A stretch of DNA of 64,000 nucleotides from Roseiarcus sp963779095 (GTDB taxonomy: Bacteria; Pseudomonadota; Alphaproteobacteria; Rhizobiales; Beijerinckiaceae). Below the pieces are notes generated by a model that saw only the letters and a list, made by a program, of their open reading frames with translations, was not told where the DNA came from and did not search any database. The stretch covers positions 310,001-374,000 of the forward strand of contig CAVZWU010000025.1 of assembly GCA_963779095.1 (NCBI GenBank), given 5' to 3'. Each line of letters begins with the position of its first letter. The first letter of the stretch is position 1. The position numbers were made by a program, and so were the translations under genes. Positions 37,045 through 45,534 of this stretch are shown in pieces.

Positions 37045-38136
37045 TCACGCCGCATAGCGCTCGATATCGACCGAAAGCCGCCGCGAGCTCCATGCGCCGG
37101 GCCTGGCGGCGAACACGCCCGCCATCCTGGTCCCACAGCTTGAGCACGCGCCCGCCGCGTCGAGCGCGTAAGCTGTGATCATATAGCCGTCGCGCCCGAT
37201 CGCGCGCGCCCCGCAGGCCGGACAGAGCGTCGCCTGGCGCGCCGGATCGTGAACGTTGCCGACATAGACATGGTGAAGCCCGTTGCGGATGGCGATCGCG
37301 CGCGCCTTTTGCAGCGTAGGCGGCGGCGTCGGCGCCGTCTCCAGCATGTGATAATCGGGATGGAAGGCGGTGAAATGCAGGGGGACGTCCGGCTTCAATT
37401 CGCGCGCCACCCATTGCGTCAGCGCGTCGAGCTCCTCGTCGGAATCGTTCTCGCCCGGAATGAGCAAGGTCGTGATTTCCGTCCAGACATTCGTCTCGTG
37501 AACGAGATATTTGAGCGTTTCCAGCACCGGCTCGAGCGAGCCTGCGCAGCGCTTGGCGTAGAAGCGCTCGGTGAACGCCTTGAGGTCCACGTTCGCCGCG
37601 TCCATGCCCGCGAACAGGCGCTTGCGCGGCTCTTCGCAGATAAAGCCCGCGGTGACGGCGACGTTCTTCACGCCGACCGCGCGACAGGCGGCCGCCGTGT
37701 CGAGCGCGTATTCCATGAAGATGACAGGATCGTTATAGGTATAGGCGACGCTCGCGCACTTAAGCCGCTCGGCTGCGCGCGCGATGGTCTCCGGCATGGC
37801 GAGCGCGCTCAAGCGCGCTGTTTCGCGGCTCTTCGAGATGTCCCAGTTCTGGCAGAACGAGCAGGCGAGGTTGCAGCCGGCCGTGCCGAACGAGAGGACC
37901 GACGAGCCGGGCAGGAAGTGGTTGAGCGGCTTCTTCTCGATCGGATCGACGCAGAAGCCGGTCGACCGGCCGTAAGCCGTCAGCTCCATGCCCTCGCCGT
38001 CCTCGCGGGCGCGGCGCACGAAGCACAAGCCCCGCTGGCCTGGGCGCATTTTGCACAAGCGCGGGCATAAGGAACAGGCGATCCGCCCGTCCTCGAGCTT
38101 CGTCCAGTACCCGACATTGACGCAGTCAGCGTCCAT
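37045..38136 (-). CDS. amrS: AmmeMemoRadiSam system radical SAM enzyme
   Basis: The 363-residue radical SAM enzyme has an N-terminal cysteine cluster (IACSLCPRLCKM, then GLCFVRR) and the radical SAM motif FGTAGCNLACSFCQNWDISKS, that is CxxxCxxC. It has further VAYTYNDPVIFMEYALD and AANVDLKAFTERFYAK blocks, and a C-terminal zinc-ribbon-like set of cysteines (LCPACGARAIG and CSSCGTRMAG). It belongs to the AmrS group that co-occurs with MEMO1 and AMMECR1 proteins. The reaction is not established to my knowledge. It is divergent from the fused partner gene across 154 bases. A four-residue overlap with the pyruvate-formate-lyase activase family is only at the SAM motif. Confidence 0.92.
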   Translation of the reverse strand: MDADCVNVGYWTKLEDGRIACSLCPRLCKMRPGQRGLCFVRRAREDGEGMELTAYGRSTGFCVDPIEKKPLNHFLPGSSVLSFGTAGCNLACSFCQNWDISKSRETARLSALAMPETIARAAERLKCASVAYTYNDPVIFMEYALDTAAACRAVGVKNVAVTAGFICEEPRKRLFAGMDAANVDLKAFTERFYAKRCAGSLEPVLETLKYLVHETNVWTEITTLLIPGENDSDEELDALTQWVARELKPDVPLHFTAFHPDYHMLETAPTPPPTLQKARAIAIRNGLHHVYVGNVHDPARQATLCPACGARAIGRDGYMITAYALDAAGACSSCGTRMAGVFAARPGAWSSRRLSVDIERYAA

Positions 38137-38290
38137 CACCCTCCCCACTCTCGCGGCCGTTGTAGCTTCCCAATATGTCGCGAGCGCGGCGCGCGTTTGC
38201 AAGGGCGCCGCCCTGCCCCGGCGACCGCTCGCCCAACGCGCCGCCCTGGCGCGGCGCCTTGCGGGCGCCTATATTTCGCCGGGGAAAGCG

Positions 38291-39703
38291 ATGGGGCCCA
38301 TGCGAGCAGGCGAAGTCCACCCCGCGCAGGTCGCGGGAATGTTTTATCCGGCGGAGCCGGATGCGCTGAGCGCCTTGATTGCCGACGTGCGCCACCAGGC
38401 GCGGCCTGACGGAGGCGTCGCGCCAAAGGCGGTCGTCGCGCCGCACGCCGGCCTCGTCTATTCAGGCTCGGTCGCCGCGACCGCTTTCGGCCCGTGGGCG
38501 CGCCGCGCCGAGCCCATTCGTCGTGTCGTCATCGTCGGCCCGGCGCATCGCGTCGCGTTTCGCGGAATCGCCGTCCACCCCGCGGCAAGATGGCGCACCC
38601 CCCTCGGCGAGGTTCAGGTCGCGCCCGCCGCGCATGCCGAACTCGCCCAAGCGCGCGGCGTCTTCGTCGATTCGCGGCCGTTCGCCGGCGAGCATTCGCT
38701 CGAAATGCATCTCGTGATGCTGCAGGCGATGCTGCCGGGCCCGTTTGCAATCGTGCCCATTCTGGTCGGCGAGGCCGATCCCCAGTCGGTCGCCGAGGCC
38801 TTGCGCCGGGTCTGGGGCGGACCGGAGACGGTCGTCGCCGTCTCCTCGGACCTGTCGCATTTCCTCGACCAGCGAAGCGCCGAAGCGATCGATTCCGACA
38901 CCGGCCGGCGCATCGAGACGCTCGACGCCGCGGCGCTCGACGGGCGCCGGGCCTGCGGCTTCGTGGCCATCAAGGGCGCGCTCGAGATCGCCGCCGAGCG
39001 CGACATGCGGGCGACCGGCCTGCATCTCGCGACATCGGCGGATGTTGGCGCCGACGCCTCGCGGGTCGTCGGCTACGGCGCTTTCGCGCTCGAGTGCGCG
39101 GCTACGGCCCGGCTTGCCGAGGCCGACCGCGAGCGTTTGCTCTCAGCCTGCATGGCCGCTCTCGGCTTGGCGACGCAGTCCGGCGGCAAGCCCCCCGCGC
39201 CGAGCCTTGACCACGGATCGCCCGTGCTTTCGCCCTGGCGCGCGACCTTTGTCACCTTGACCGAGAACGACCGGCTTCGCGGCTGCATCGGTTCGCTGAA
39301 ATCCCATCGGCCACTCATCGACGACGCGCTCGCCAACACGACGCAGGCGGCGTTCGCCGACCCGCGCTTTGCGCCCCTCAAACCATCCGAACTGGCGGGG
39401 CTTCGCCTGGACATATCGATCCTCTCTCACCCGCGGCCCATTCCGGCAGGAAGCGAAGCCGAACTCGTGAGCGCGCTCGAGCCCGACCGCGACGGGCTGA
39501 TTCTCACCGCCGGCAAGCGCCGCGCCCTCTTCCTGCCGAGCGTCTGGTGCCACGTCTTCGACGCCCGCGAGTTTGTACGCAACCTGATCGCCAAGGCCGG
39601 CTTCGAATCGAATCGCTGGCCAGAAGGGCTGGAGGCGAGGCGTTTCCGCGTCGAATCCTTCGGCGCGCCATGGCGGCGGATCGATTCGAACGACGTCGGA
39701 TAA
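38291..39703 (+). CDS. Fused AmmeMemoRadiSam proteins B and A (MEMO1-AMMECR1)
   Basis: One 470-residue reading frame carries two domains. Residues about 1-265 are MEMO1-like, with VAGMFYPAEPDALSALI, VVAPHAGLVYSGSVAATAF, EHSLEMHLVMLQAML and VAVSSDLSHFLDQ, including the histidines and cysteine-free metal-like site of the family. Residues about 280-470 are AMMECR1-like, with ATFVTLTENDRLRGCIGSL, which contains the signature LRGCIG, and ISILSHPRPIP. In many bacteria the two are separate genes. The start 38291 follows a GGGGAA stretch. With the divergent amrS this forms the full three-part module in two genes. Confidence 0.92.
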   Translation: MGPMRAGEVHPAQVAGMFYPAEPDALSALIADVRHQARPDGGVAPKAVVAPHAGLVYSGSVAATAFGPWARRAEPIRRVVIVGPAHRVAFRGIAVHPAARWRTPLGEVQVAPAAHAELAQARGVFVDSRPFAGEHSLEMHLVMLQAMLPGPFAIVPILVGEADPQSVAEALRRVWGGPETVVAVSSDLSHFLDQRSAEAIDSDTGRRIETLDAAALDGRRACGFVAIKGALEIAAERDMRATGLHLATSADVGADASRVVGYGAFALECAATARLAEADRERLLSACMAALGLATQSGGKPPAPSLDHGSPVLSPWRATFVTLTENDRLRGCIGSLKSHRPLIDDALANTTQAAFADPRFAPLKPSELAGLRLDISILSHPRPIPAGSEAELVSALEPDRDGLILTAGKRRALFLPSVWCHVFDAREFVRNLIAKAGFESNRWPEGLEARRFRVESFGAPWRRIDSNDVG

Positions 39704-39885
39704 CGACGGTCGATGCGCAGCCGTCCTGCCATTGAGCAATGTGCGAAGGCTTTTGGCGCCCGGCGCCTAACTCTGGGGCCTTCGACGCCTGCAAAAATGG
39801 CTCCCCCAAAAGAATGTGCGCACAACCGGCCGTAATCTGAAAAGTCTCTTGCCCTCAATAATGCCCCAATGCCAATGTAGCCTTG

Positions 39886-39910
39886 GGAACCAAAGAACAA
39901 CGAGAACGTT
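39886..39910 (+). promoter_or_regulatory. Candidate EcfG (general stress response) promoter
   Basis: GGAAC at 39886-39890 and CGTT at 39907-39910 are separated by 16 bases, which matches the alphaproteobacterial EcfG consensus GGAAC-N16/17-CGTT. It lies 48 bases upstream of the next gene. One or so such match is expected by chance in a window this size, so position is the main support. Confidence 0.5.
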
Positions 39911-39958
39911 TAATCCCGCAAACGAAACTGGGGGGCTCAAAAAGCGCAGGAGCCTGTC

Positions 39959-40336
39959 ATGTGCGACTACTCGTTGGAGATGTATGGATCGCGCCCCGCC
40001 CGGGAGGGCGAGTTGTATGTTACGACGCGGTTCCCAAGCGGTTCGATCGGCTTCGCCTCGGGGGGCGATCCGCGCACCGCGGTTTGCATGCAGTGTGATA
40101 CGAAAGTGATGCTGACGGACATTCCGCCGGCGCTGCAGGCGGCTCTCCGCGTCGGTGCGGAAGCCGAGACGACCTTCGCCCAGCGCGAGGCCGGCTTGTA
40201 TCGTGATGGTCTGCGGCTGGCGGACGGGCGTTTTGTCTCGCTGCAGGACCTGCAGCCTGGCATCCACGCCCATGTGCCGGCGCTGCTCGAGCGTGACGGA
40301 CTGAGCTTGGCGAAGACGCCAGAGGCCGTCGACTAA
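39959..40336 (+). CDS. Conserved small hypothetical protein (MCDYSL family)
   Basis: The 125-residue protein begins MCDYSLEMYGSRPAREGE and has LYVTTRFPSGSIGFASGGD and AVCMQCDTKVML. It matches a family of small alphaproteobacterial proteins that start MCDYSL and share the SRPA and VTTRF blocks; no function is known to me. No signal peptide or membrane segment is visible, so it is probably cytoplasmic. A possible EcfG promoter upstream would place it in the general stress response. A 9-bp stem hairpin lies downstream. Confidence 0.75.
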   Translation: MCDYSLEMYGSRPAREGELYVTTRFPSGSIGFASGGDPRTAVCMQCDTKVMLTDIPPALQAALRVGAEAETTFAQREAGLYRDGLRLADGRFVSLQDLQPGIHAHVPALLERDGLSLAKTPEAVD

Positions 40337-40371
40337 AAAGACTGGATCGACTTAAGTCGATTCCCGACCTC

Positions 40372-40404
40372 GGCCTGCGTCCGCCCTCAAGCGACACGCA
40401 GGCC
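40372..40404 (+). terminator. Hairpin after the MCDYSL-family gene
   Basis: GGCCTGCGT (40372-40380) and ACGCAGGCC (40396-40404) form a perfect 9-base stem. No T-run follows, so it may act as an RNA-stabilising or rho-assisted end rather than a classic terminator. A short palindrome, TCGACTTAAGTCGA, lies just before it. Confidence 0.45.
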
Positions 40405-40564
40405 GCGGAAGGTTAAGTGTTCCTCGTGACGCGCGATCCGGCGTCCCGATCCCCGCCCCCTTTTCCCTCCCCTCCGTACGCGTCTAGCGGCCAATCAAAG
40501 AAAATCCTGGACCGCCAGGTAAGCTCTGCTTCAGTTGTGCTCACTCAAACGGAAGGGGCGCGGC

Positions 40565-41110
40565 ATGGATGTGGCGGTCCGTCGCATGGCTCTCCTGCTT
40601 GTCGCGGTCCTCGTCTGCGGAATCACTGTTTTCGCCGCAGACGAGGCTCGCGCTCATGAGGACGCCATCACCGGCGTTGTCAGCGGGCAGCAAATCCAGA
40701 AAGTCGGCTTCCGGGCCATGATCCAGAAGCAGGCGATCATGTTGAACCTTGCCGGCTCCGCTCGAAACAATCCAAACGGCACGGTCAGCATCAGCCTGCA
40801 AGGCGACAAGGACCGAATCGACAAGGCCCTCGAAGCCATCCGCGCCGGGAGCAAAAGGGCATCCCACGACAACACGGTCACCGTGACCGGCAGCCCTCTC
40901 GATCCCAATCTCAAGATGTTCACCGTCTTCGGCTGGACGTCCACGAGCCGAAACATCACCAACCCCTATGACCTGATTTTTCATTTGCGGCCAACCGACG
41001 ACGAACTGTCGAAGAAACAGGCCGAGGCGGCCTGGAACGCGATCGCCGAGAGCACGCTCAAGGGTGACGATCTCAAGAAGTTCATGAATCGCCTCGGCGG
41101 CGAAGACTGA
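40565..41110 (+). CDS. Secreted acylphosphatase-like protein
   Basis: The 181-residue protein has a signal peptide (MALLLVAVLVCGITVFAADEARA) and then an acylphosphatase-like domain: AITGVVSGQQIQKVGFRAMI, with the catalytic arginine in VGFR, and LAGSARNNPNGTVSISLQG, with the catalytic asparagine. The usual phosphate loop GxVQGVGFR has a few extra residues before VGFR, so activity is uncertain. A C-terminal part of about 80 residues has no match I know. Acylphosphatases are normally cytosolic, so export is unusual. Start 40565 has an AAGGGG ribosome site. Confidence 0.7.
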   Translation: MDVAVRRMALLLVAVLVCGITVFAADEARAHEDAITGVVSGQQIQKVGFRAMIQKQAIMLNLAGSARNNPNGTVSISLQGDKDRIDKALEAIRAGSKRASHDNTVTVTGSPLDPNLKMFTVFGWTSTSRNITNPYDLIFHLRPTDDELSKKQAEAAWNAIAESTLKGDDLKKFMNRLGGED

Positions 41111-41149
41111 GGCGGAGGCGCGCATCAGAGCGCGCTGCCTTTGAATGGA

Positions 41150-41276
41150 ATCGTCATCGCGAGGAGCGAAGCGACGCGGCGATCCAGAGGGGCGCCCAAT
41201 AACTCCTGGATTGCTTCGCCATAGCCCGTCCGGAAGGATGGGTGTCTTCTGACGCCCTGCGGCTCGCAATGACGAT
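41150..41276. repeat. Palindromic intergenic repeat element
   Basis: The left end reads ATCGTCATCGCGAGGAGCGA and the right end reads CTCGCAATGACGAT, nearly its complement. Inner arms GATCCAG and CTGGATTGCTTCGCC also pair. This matches the common dispersed palindrome (CGTCATTGCGAGGAGCGAAGCG...) seen between genes in many proteobacteria. It lies between two convergent genes and can fold into a long hairpin. Confidence 0.7.
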
Positions 41277-41306
41277 CGCGGCGACCCATTGGCAGTTTGC
41301 TCGCCG

Positions 41307-42302
41307 CTATCCGCCGATGCGGGAGAAGATATCGCGCAACGGCGCCCCGCCCCAGGCCGAGGTGACAAAATCGTTGTGCTCGACCGACCCCGCGTCGACG
41401 AAAGCGACGACGCCGGGCGTGAGCTCGGCCGGCAAGCTGCTGGCGACCGGCACGCCCGCGGCCTCGAGCGCGCTTCGCACAGCGTCGTTGCCCGCCTGCG
41501 AGGAGGTCGAATAGGCGCTGACGAAGAAGGCGTTTCGCCCCGGGCCTTCCGCCCAGCTCACGAACTTCTCGCGCTCGCCGTAGAGCGCATCGAGCAGCAC
41601 GAGCCCGCGGACACGGGACCCGTCGCCGCCGACGGCCAGCGAATAGGCGGCGGGCAGATAGCCGCCGCTATAGGCGACGATGATGACCGGCATCCGGCGA
41701 AAGGCGCCGCGCGCGTTCGGATAGAGATCGCCAAGCTTCCCCTGCGCCTCGCTTAAGAAAGCGGCGAAGCCTCCCGGCGACCAGAACCGTCCGGCGCTCG
41801 AATCCTGCGCGTCCACCGCGAGCTGCGGCGCCACCAGCACGGCGTTGAGGCCGGAATCGGCGAGCTGGCGCACGATCTGCTGGCGGGCGATGACGTCGCG
41901 CGACAGCGTCGCGTTATTGCCGTGGAAGAAGACGATGATCACGCCGGACCTGTTCGGATCGAACGCTTGCGGCGCGGCGAGGAGCACGCTGCGATCGCTA
42001 TAGGTCTGGTCCTCCCAATGGATTCCCCCGCGTGGGCTCGAATGGCCAAGCCGGCCGTTGTCGTCGACGTCGAGGAACGGCCTGCTCTTGCCGCTCTCCT
42101 GATAATTCGGGATGAGGCCGTGATAGGGAAAGGCCGAGTTCTGGAACGAGGCGAGCTCGATATTGGCGCCGTCGATCGAGGTCAGGCCAGCCTTGCCCTG
42201 CTGACCAGTCTGAACCGCCGGACCCGCGCACCCAGCCATCAGGAGAACCGCTCCCAGCGCCAGGCCAGCCGATGGCGTCCGCCCCAAAATTCGACCCCGC
42301 AT
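41307..42302 (-). CDS. Lipoprotein alpha/beta hydrolase
   Basis: The 331-residue protein has a lipoprotein signal (GLALGAVLLMAGCAG, lipobox cysteine at about residue 25). The alpha/beta-hydrolase-like domain shows VIIVFFHGNNATLSRD (oxyanion region), VIIVAYSGGYLPAAY (nucleophile elbow with serine) and a late histidine near EHNDFVTSAWGG. The nucleophile motif is A-Y-S-G-G rather than G-x-S-x-G. Function and substrate are unknown; it is probably anchored in the envelope. It converges on the acylphosphatase-like gene and is divergent from the Tat amidohydrolase. Confidence 0.75.
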   Translation of the reverse strand: MRGRILGRTPSAGLALGAVLLMAGCAGPAVQTGQQGKAGLTSIDGANIELASFQNSAFPYHGLIPNYQESGKSRPFLDVDDNGRLGHSSPRGGIHWEDQTYSDRSVLLAAPQAFDPNRSGVIIVFFHGNNATLSRDVIARQQIVRQLADSGLNAVLVAPQLAVDAQDSSAGRFWSPGGFAAFLSEAQGKLGDLYPNARGAFRRMPVIIVAYSGGYLPAAYSLAVGGDGSRVRGLVLLDALYGEREKFVSWAEGPGRNAFFVSAYSTSSQAGNDAVRSALEAAGVPVASSLPAELTPGVVAFVDAGSVEHNDFVTSAWGGAPLRDIFSRIGG

Positions 42303-42468
42303 GGCTGATCCTTAACAATCCCTTGGCGGCGCCAAAAGACCTTTTCAGAGCAGGCTTACCGAATCGTGAACAGCGGCGCCGCGCGATCATGGCTCAATTT
42401 CTTGCGCGCGGGGCCCGCCAGGGGATACAGAGGCCGCTCCCCATACTGACTACCCCAGGGGGTCCGAC

Positions 42469-43929
42469 ATGTACGCGTGCACGCCCGCCGATGACAGCGC
42501 CGAGGCCGCACCCCATGTCGGCTGTGGCTGCTGCACTCCACAAGTCCGCTCGATTGCTCGGCGGATCGACAACGAGCTCTCGCGGCGCGGATTCATCGCC
42601 GGCGTGGGCGCGTCTCTCGCCACTCTCGGCTTTTCGCATGGCGCGAGAGCGCAGGCGGCGGAAGGCGCCCGTCCCGTCGTTTTCTCCAATTTCCTGCTGT
42701 TCGACGGCAAGTCGAGCGCTCTCAGAGGCGGACTTCGCCTCCTCGTCGAGAGCGGGCGGATCAAGACGCTGGCGACGGACGATTTCTCTCCGCGGGCCGG
42801 AGCGCAGGTCATCGACTGCGGCGGCCGGACCCTCATGCCGGGCCTGATCGACGCGCACTGGCATGCGATCTTTGCCGGACTGCCGATCTCCGCCCTTCTG
42901 ACCGCCGACGTCGGCTTCATCATGCTGGCCGCGGGCGCCGAGGCCGAGCGCACGCTGATGCGCGGCTTCACCACCATCCGCGACCTCGGCGGCCCGGCGT
43001 TTGGCCTGAAAAAGTCGATCGACGGCGGCCTCGCGATTGGACCCCGCATCTATCCGTCAGGCGCGATGATCACCTCGAGCGGCGGCCACGGCGATCTGCG
43101 CCCCCTGTCCGATATTCCGCGCGACGCGGGCGGCGCTCCGAGCGCGATTGAGAAGACGGGCGCGGCCAGCATCGCCGACGGCGCCGACCAGGTGCGTCTC
43201 CGGGCTCGCGAACAGCTCCTGCAGGGCGCCTCCCAGGTCAAGCTCACCGGCAGCGGCGGCGTGTCGTCGCCCCGCACGACGCTCGACATGGTGACGTTCA
43301 GCGAGCCCGAATTGCGCGCGGCCGTTGAGACCGCCGCCGATCGGCAGACTTACGTCGCCGTGCACGCCTATCCGTCGGTCGCGATCGAGCGGGCGATCGC
43401 GGCCGGCGTCCAGTGCATCGAGCACGGTCATCTCATGGACGATGCGACCGCCCGCCTCATGGCGGACAAGGGCGTGTGGCTCAGCACCCAGCCTTTCCTG
43501 AGCGAGGAGGACACGGGGCCCCTTATCGGCCAGAGTTGCGTGAACGCGCTTCAGGTCTTCGCCGGGACCGACAACGTCTATGCGCTCGCCAAGGAGCACA
43601 AGATCAAGACCGCGTTCGGCTCGGATATGTTGTTCTCCCGAAACCTCGCCGAGCGGCAAGGCGTGATGCTGACCCACCTCGCCCGCTGGTACGACAACGC
43701 CGACATCCTCAAAATGGCGACCAGCGTGAACGGGGAGCTGCTTCAGCTCTCGGGGCCGCGCAACCCTTATCCCGGCAAGCTCGGCGTCGTCGCGGAAGGC
43801 GCGCTCGCCGATCTTCTGCTCGTCGACGGCGACCCGCTCCACGACATCGGGCTCATGGCCAATCCGGAGAAGTCGCTTCTCGTCATCATGAAGGACGGCA
43901 AGCTCTACAAGGACACCCGGCGCACGTAG
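42469..43929 (+). CDS. Tat-exported metal-dependent amidohydrolase
   Basis: The 486-residue protein belongs to the amidohydrolase superfamily. It carries GLIDAHWHAIF (His-x-His), QVKLTGSGG (a candidate carboxylated lysine), YVAVHAYPS, CIEHGHLM and FGSDMLFSRNL, the full set of metal-binding positions of a two-metal hydrolase related to Xaa-Pro dipeptidases and imidazolonepropionase-like enzymes. The N-terminus has a cysteine cluster (GCGCCTPQV) before a twin-arginine signal (ELSRRGFIAGVGASLATLGF). The start 42469 follows AGGGGG by seven bases. The likely role is periplasmic hydrolysis of a small amide or dipeptide; the substrate is unknown. Confidence 0.85.
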   Translation: MYACTPADDSAEAAPHVGCGCCTPQVRSIARRIDNELSRRGFIAGVGASLATLGFSHGARAQAAEGARPVVFSNFLLFDGKSSALRGGLRLLVESGRIKTLATDDFSPRAGAQVIDCGGRTLMPGLIDAHWHAIFAGLPISALLTADVGFIMLAAGAEAERTLMRGFTTIRDLGGPAFGLKKSIDGGLAIGPRIYPSGAMITSSGGHGDLRPLSDIPRDAGGAPSAIEKTGAASIADGADQVRLRAREQLLQGASQVKLTGSGGVSSPRTTLDMVTFSEPELRAAVETAADRQTYVAVHAYPSVAIERAIAAGVQCIEHGHLMDDATARLMADKGVWLSTQPFLSEEDTGPLIGQSCVNALQVFAGTDNVYALAKEHKIKTAFGSDMLFSRNLAERQGVMLTHLARWYDNADILKMATSVNGELLQLSGPRNPYPGKLGVVAEGALADLLLVDGDPLHDIGLMANPEKSLLVIMKDGKLYKDTRRT

Positions 43930-43969
43930 AGCCCGCTGGATTTACGTCGAGGCGACGGGCTCCCGTGGG

Positions 43970-44491
43970 TCAGACCCCCTTTCCCTCGTCGGTTGGGTGG
44001 GAGTGGCTGCCGAGCCATGCGGAGAGCGCCAGAATCAGCGTCGAAACGACAAAGGTCAAGTGAAGCCCCGCCAGCCAATAGAGTTCGCGATCGGGTTCAT
44101 GCTCGATGTTCATGAAGCCTTCGAGCAGCTTGATCCCTGAGATGGCGACGATCGAGGCCATCAATTTGAGCTTGAGCTCGCTGAAGTCGATCTCGGCGAT
44201 CCAGTGCGGCCGCGAATCGCCCTCCCGCATCACGATCGGGGCCACGAAGTTGGTGTAGCCGGAGAGAAAGACGATCACCACCAGGGAGGCGATAAGCGTC
44301 AGGTCGACAATCCCAAGTTCGGACAGCAGGACCGCCTCGTCGCTGAGGCCCGGCAGCTGCGTCAGAAGCTCATAGAGGTGCAAGCCGCACTTATACAGAA
44401 TCGCGACAAGGCTGATGGCGAGCGCGAGATAGAGGGGCGCGAGAAGAAACCGGCTCGCAAACAGAATTCGCTCGAACGCGTCCCTGATCAT
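43970..44491 (-). CDS. YqhA/UPF0114 family membrane protein
   Basis: The 173-residue protein has about four membrane segments: ASRFLLAPLYLALAISLVAI, LTLIASLVVIVFLSGYTNFV, IVAISGIKLLEGF and LAGLHLTFVVSTLILALSAWL. This fits the UPF0114/YqhA family, whose start is FERFLWASRWLLAP-like. A charged stretch, DSRPHWIAEIDFSELKLKL, lies between helices 2 and 3. The function is unknown. Start 44491 follows a GAGGG site; longer alternatives add an unlikely hydrophilic leader. Confidence 0.85.
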   Translation of the reverse strand: MIRDAFERILFASRFLLAPLYLALAISLVAILYKCGLHLYELLTQLPGLSDEAVLLSELGIVDLTLIASLVVIVFLSGYTNFVAPIVMREGDSRPHWIAEIDFSELKLKLMASIVAISGIKLLEGFMNIEHEPDRELYWLAGLHLTFVVSTLILALSAWLGSHSHPTDEGKGV

Positions 44492-44609
44492 CGATCCCTC
44501 GAGGTCCCGGCCAAGCGACGCGGCCCGCCCCGCCATTGTGTTTGAACGCCCGCAGCCGCGCAAGCCGCGGGGCCCTGAGCCGGCGGGACGAACGCGTGCG
44601 GCCCGCCGT

Positions 44610-45488
44610 TCAGCCGCCGCGCAACACGCGTCCAGCGACCGCGTCGAGCTTCTTTAAGAGTTCAGGATCGCGATGGGCGGGAGAGGTGATGAGGGCGAAA
44701 TCAAGCGCGCGGTCCGATCCGACAGGACAGGCTTCGTGCTCGGCGGGAAACTCGCGCAAGGTCCGCGCGACGACCGCGCCTGCCTTATGCGCGTTATCCG
44801 CCATCACCTTGATCACCGCGGCGACGTCGACTGCGCCATGCTCCTCGTGCCAGCAGTCATAGTCGGTGACCATTGCGACCGTCGCGTAGGAAATCTCGGC
44901 TTCGCGCGCCAGTTTCGCTTCCGTCGCGCCGGTCATGCCGATCACGTCCGCGCCGCCCGCCTGGAAGCGGAGCAACTCCGCGAGCGACGAGAATTGCGGC
45001 CCCTCGATGCAGACGTAAGTTCCCCCGTCGCGGCAGGCGATCTGCTCCGCTTCGGCCGCTTCGACCAGGCGGCGGCGCATGAGCGGCGCGATCGGGTGCG
45101 CCATCGAGACATGCGCGACGCAGCCGTCGGCGAAGAAGCTCGTCTGGCGCTTATAGGTGCGATCGTCGAACTGATCGATCATGACGAACATGCCGGGATA
45201 GAGATCCCGGTGGAACGATCCGCAGGCCGATAACGCAATGACGTCGGTGACGCCGACCCGCTTCAAGGCGTCGATATTGGCGCGGTAGTTGATTGTCGAG
45301 GGCGAGAATCGATGGCCCCTACCATGACGCGCCAGGAACACCGCCTGCGTGTCCCCTACCCGCCCGAAGCGCAGCGCATCGGAGGGATCGCCCCACGGGG
45401 TGGCGATCCGCTCCTCCCTGAGGTCCGTCAGCCCCGGAAGATCATAGATGCCCGAGCCCCCGATGACCCCGACAATTGCTCTGGCCAT
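44610..45488 (-). CDS. mtnP: S-methyl-5'-thioadenosine phosphorylase
   Basis: The 292-residue enzyme phosphorolyses methylthioadenosine to adenine and methylthioribose 1-phosphate, part of methionine salvage. It shows GVIGGSGIYDLPGLTDL (phosphate-binding start), FLARHGRGHRFSPSTINYRAN, ALSACGSFHRDLYPGMFVMID, YVCIEGPQFSSLAE, VIGMTGATEAKLAREAEI and YDCWHEEHGAVD, all standard for the family. The ATG at 45488 follows a GGGGTGAG stretch; GTG 45494 is an alternative. It lies 46 bases downstream of the cytochrome c1 gene and probably shares its transcript. Confidence 0.96.
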   Translation of the reverse strand: MARAIVGVIGGSGIYDLPGLTDLREERIATPWGDPSDALRFGRVGDTQAVFLARHGRGHRFSPSTINYRANIDALKRVGVTDVIALSACGSFHRDLYPGMFVMIDQFDDRTYKRQTSFFADGCVAHVSMAHPIAPLMRRRLVEAAEAEQIACRDGGTYVCIEGPQFSSLAELLRFQAGGADVIGMTGATEAKLAREAEISYATVAMVTDYDCWHEEHGAVDVAAVIKVMADNAHKAGAVVARTLREFPAEHEACPVGSDRALDFALITSPAHRDPELLKKLDAVAGRVLRGG

Positions 45489-45534
45489 GCTCACCCCGCT
45501 CCTTCGAGAGCGGCATTATTCCGAGTTCGCGCCC

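Noticed and set aside
39704..39885. A possible tRNA-like fold (GCCATTGAGC region)
   Set aside because: No complete cloverleaf, anticodon arm or T-loop GTTCRA could be placed.
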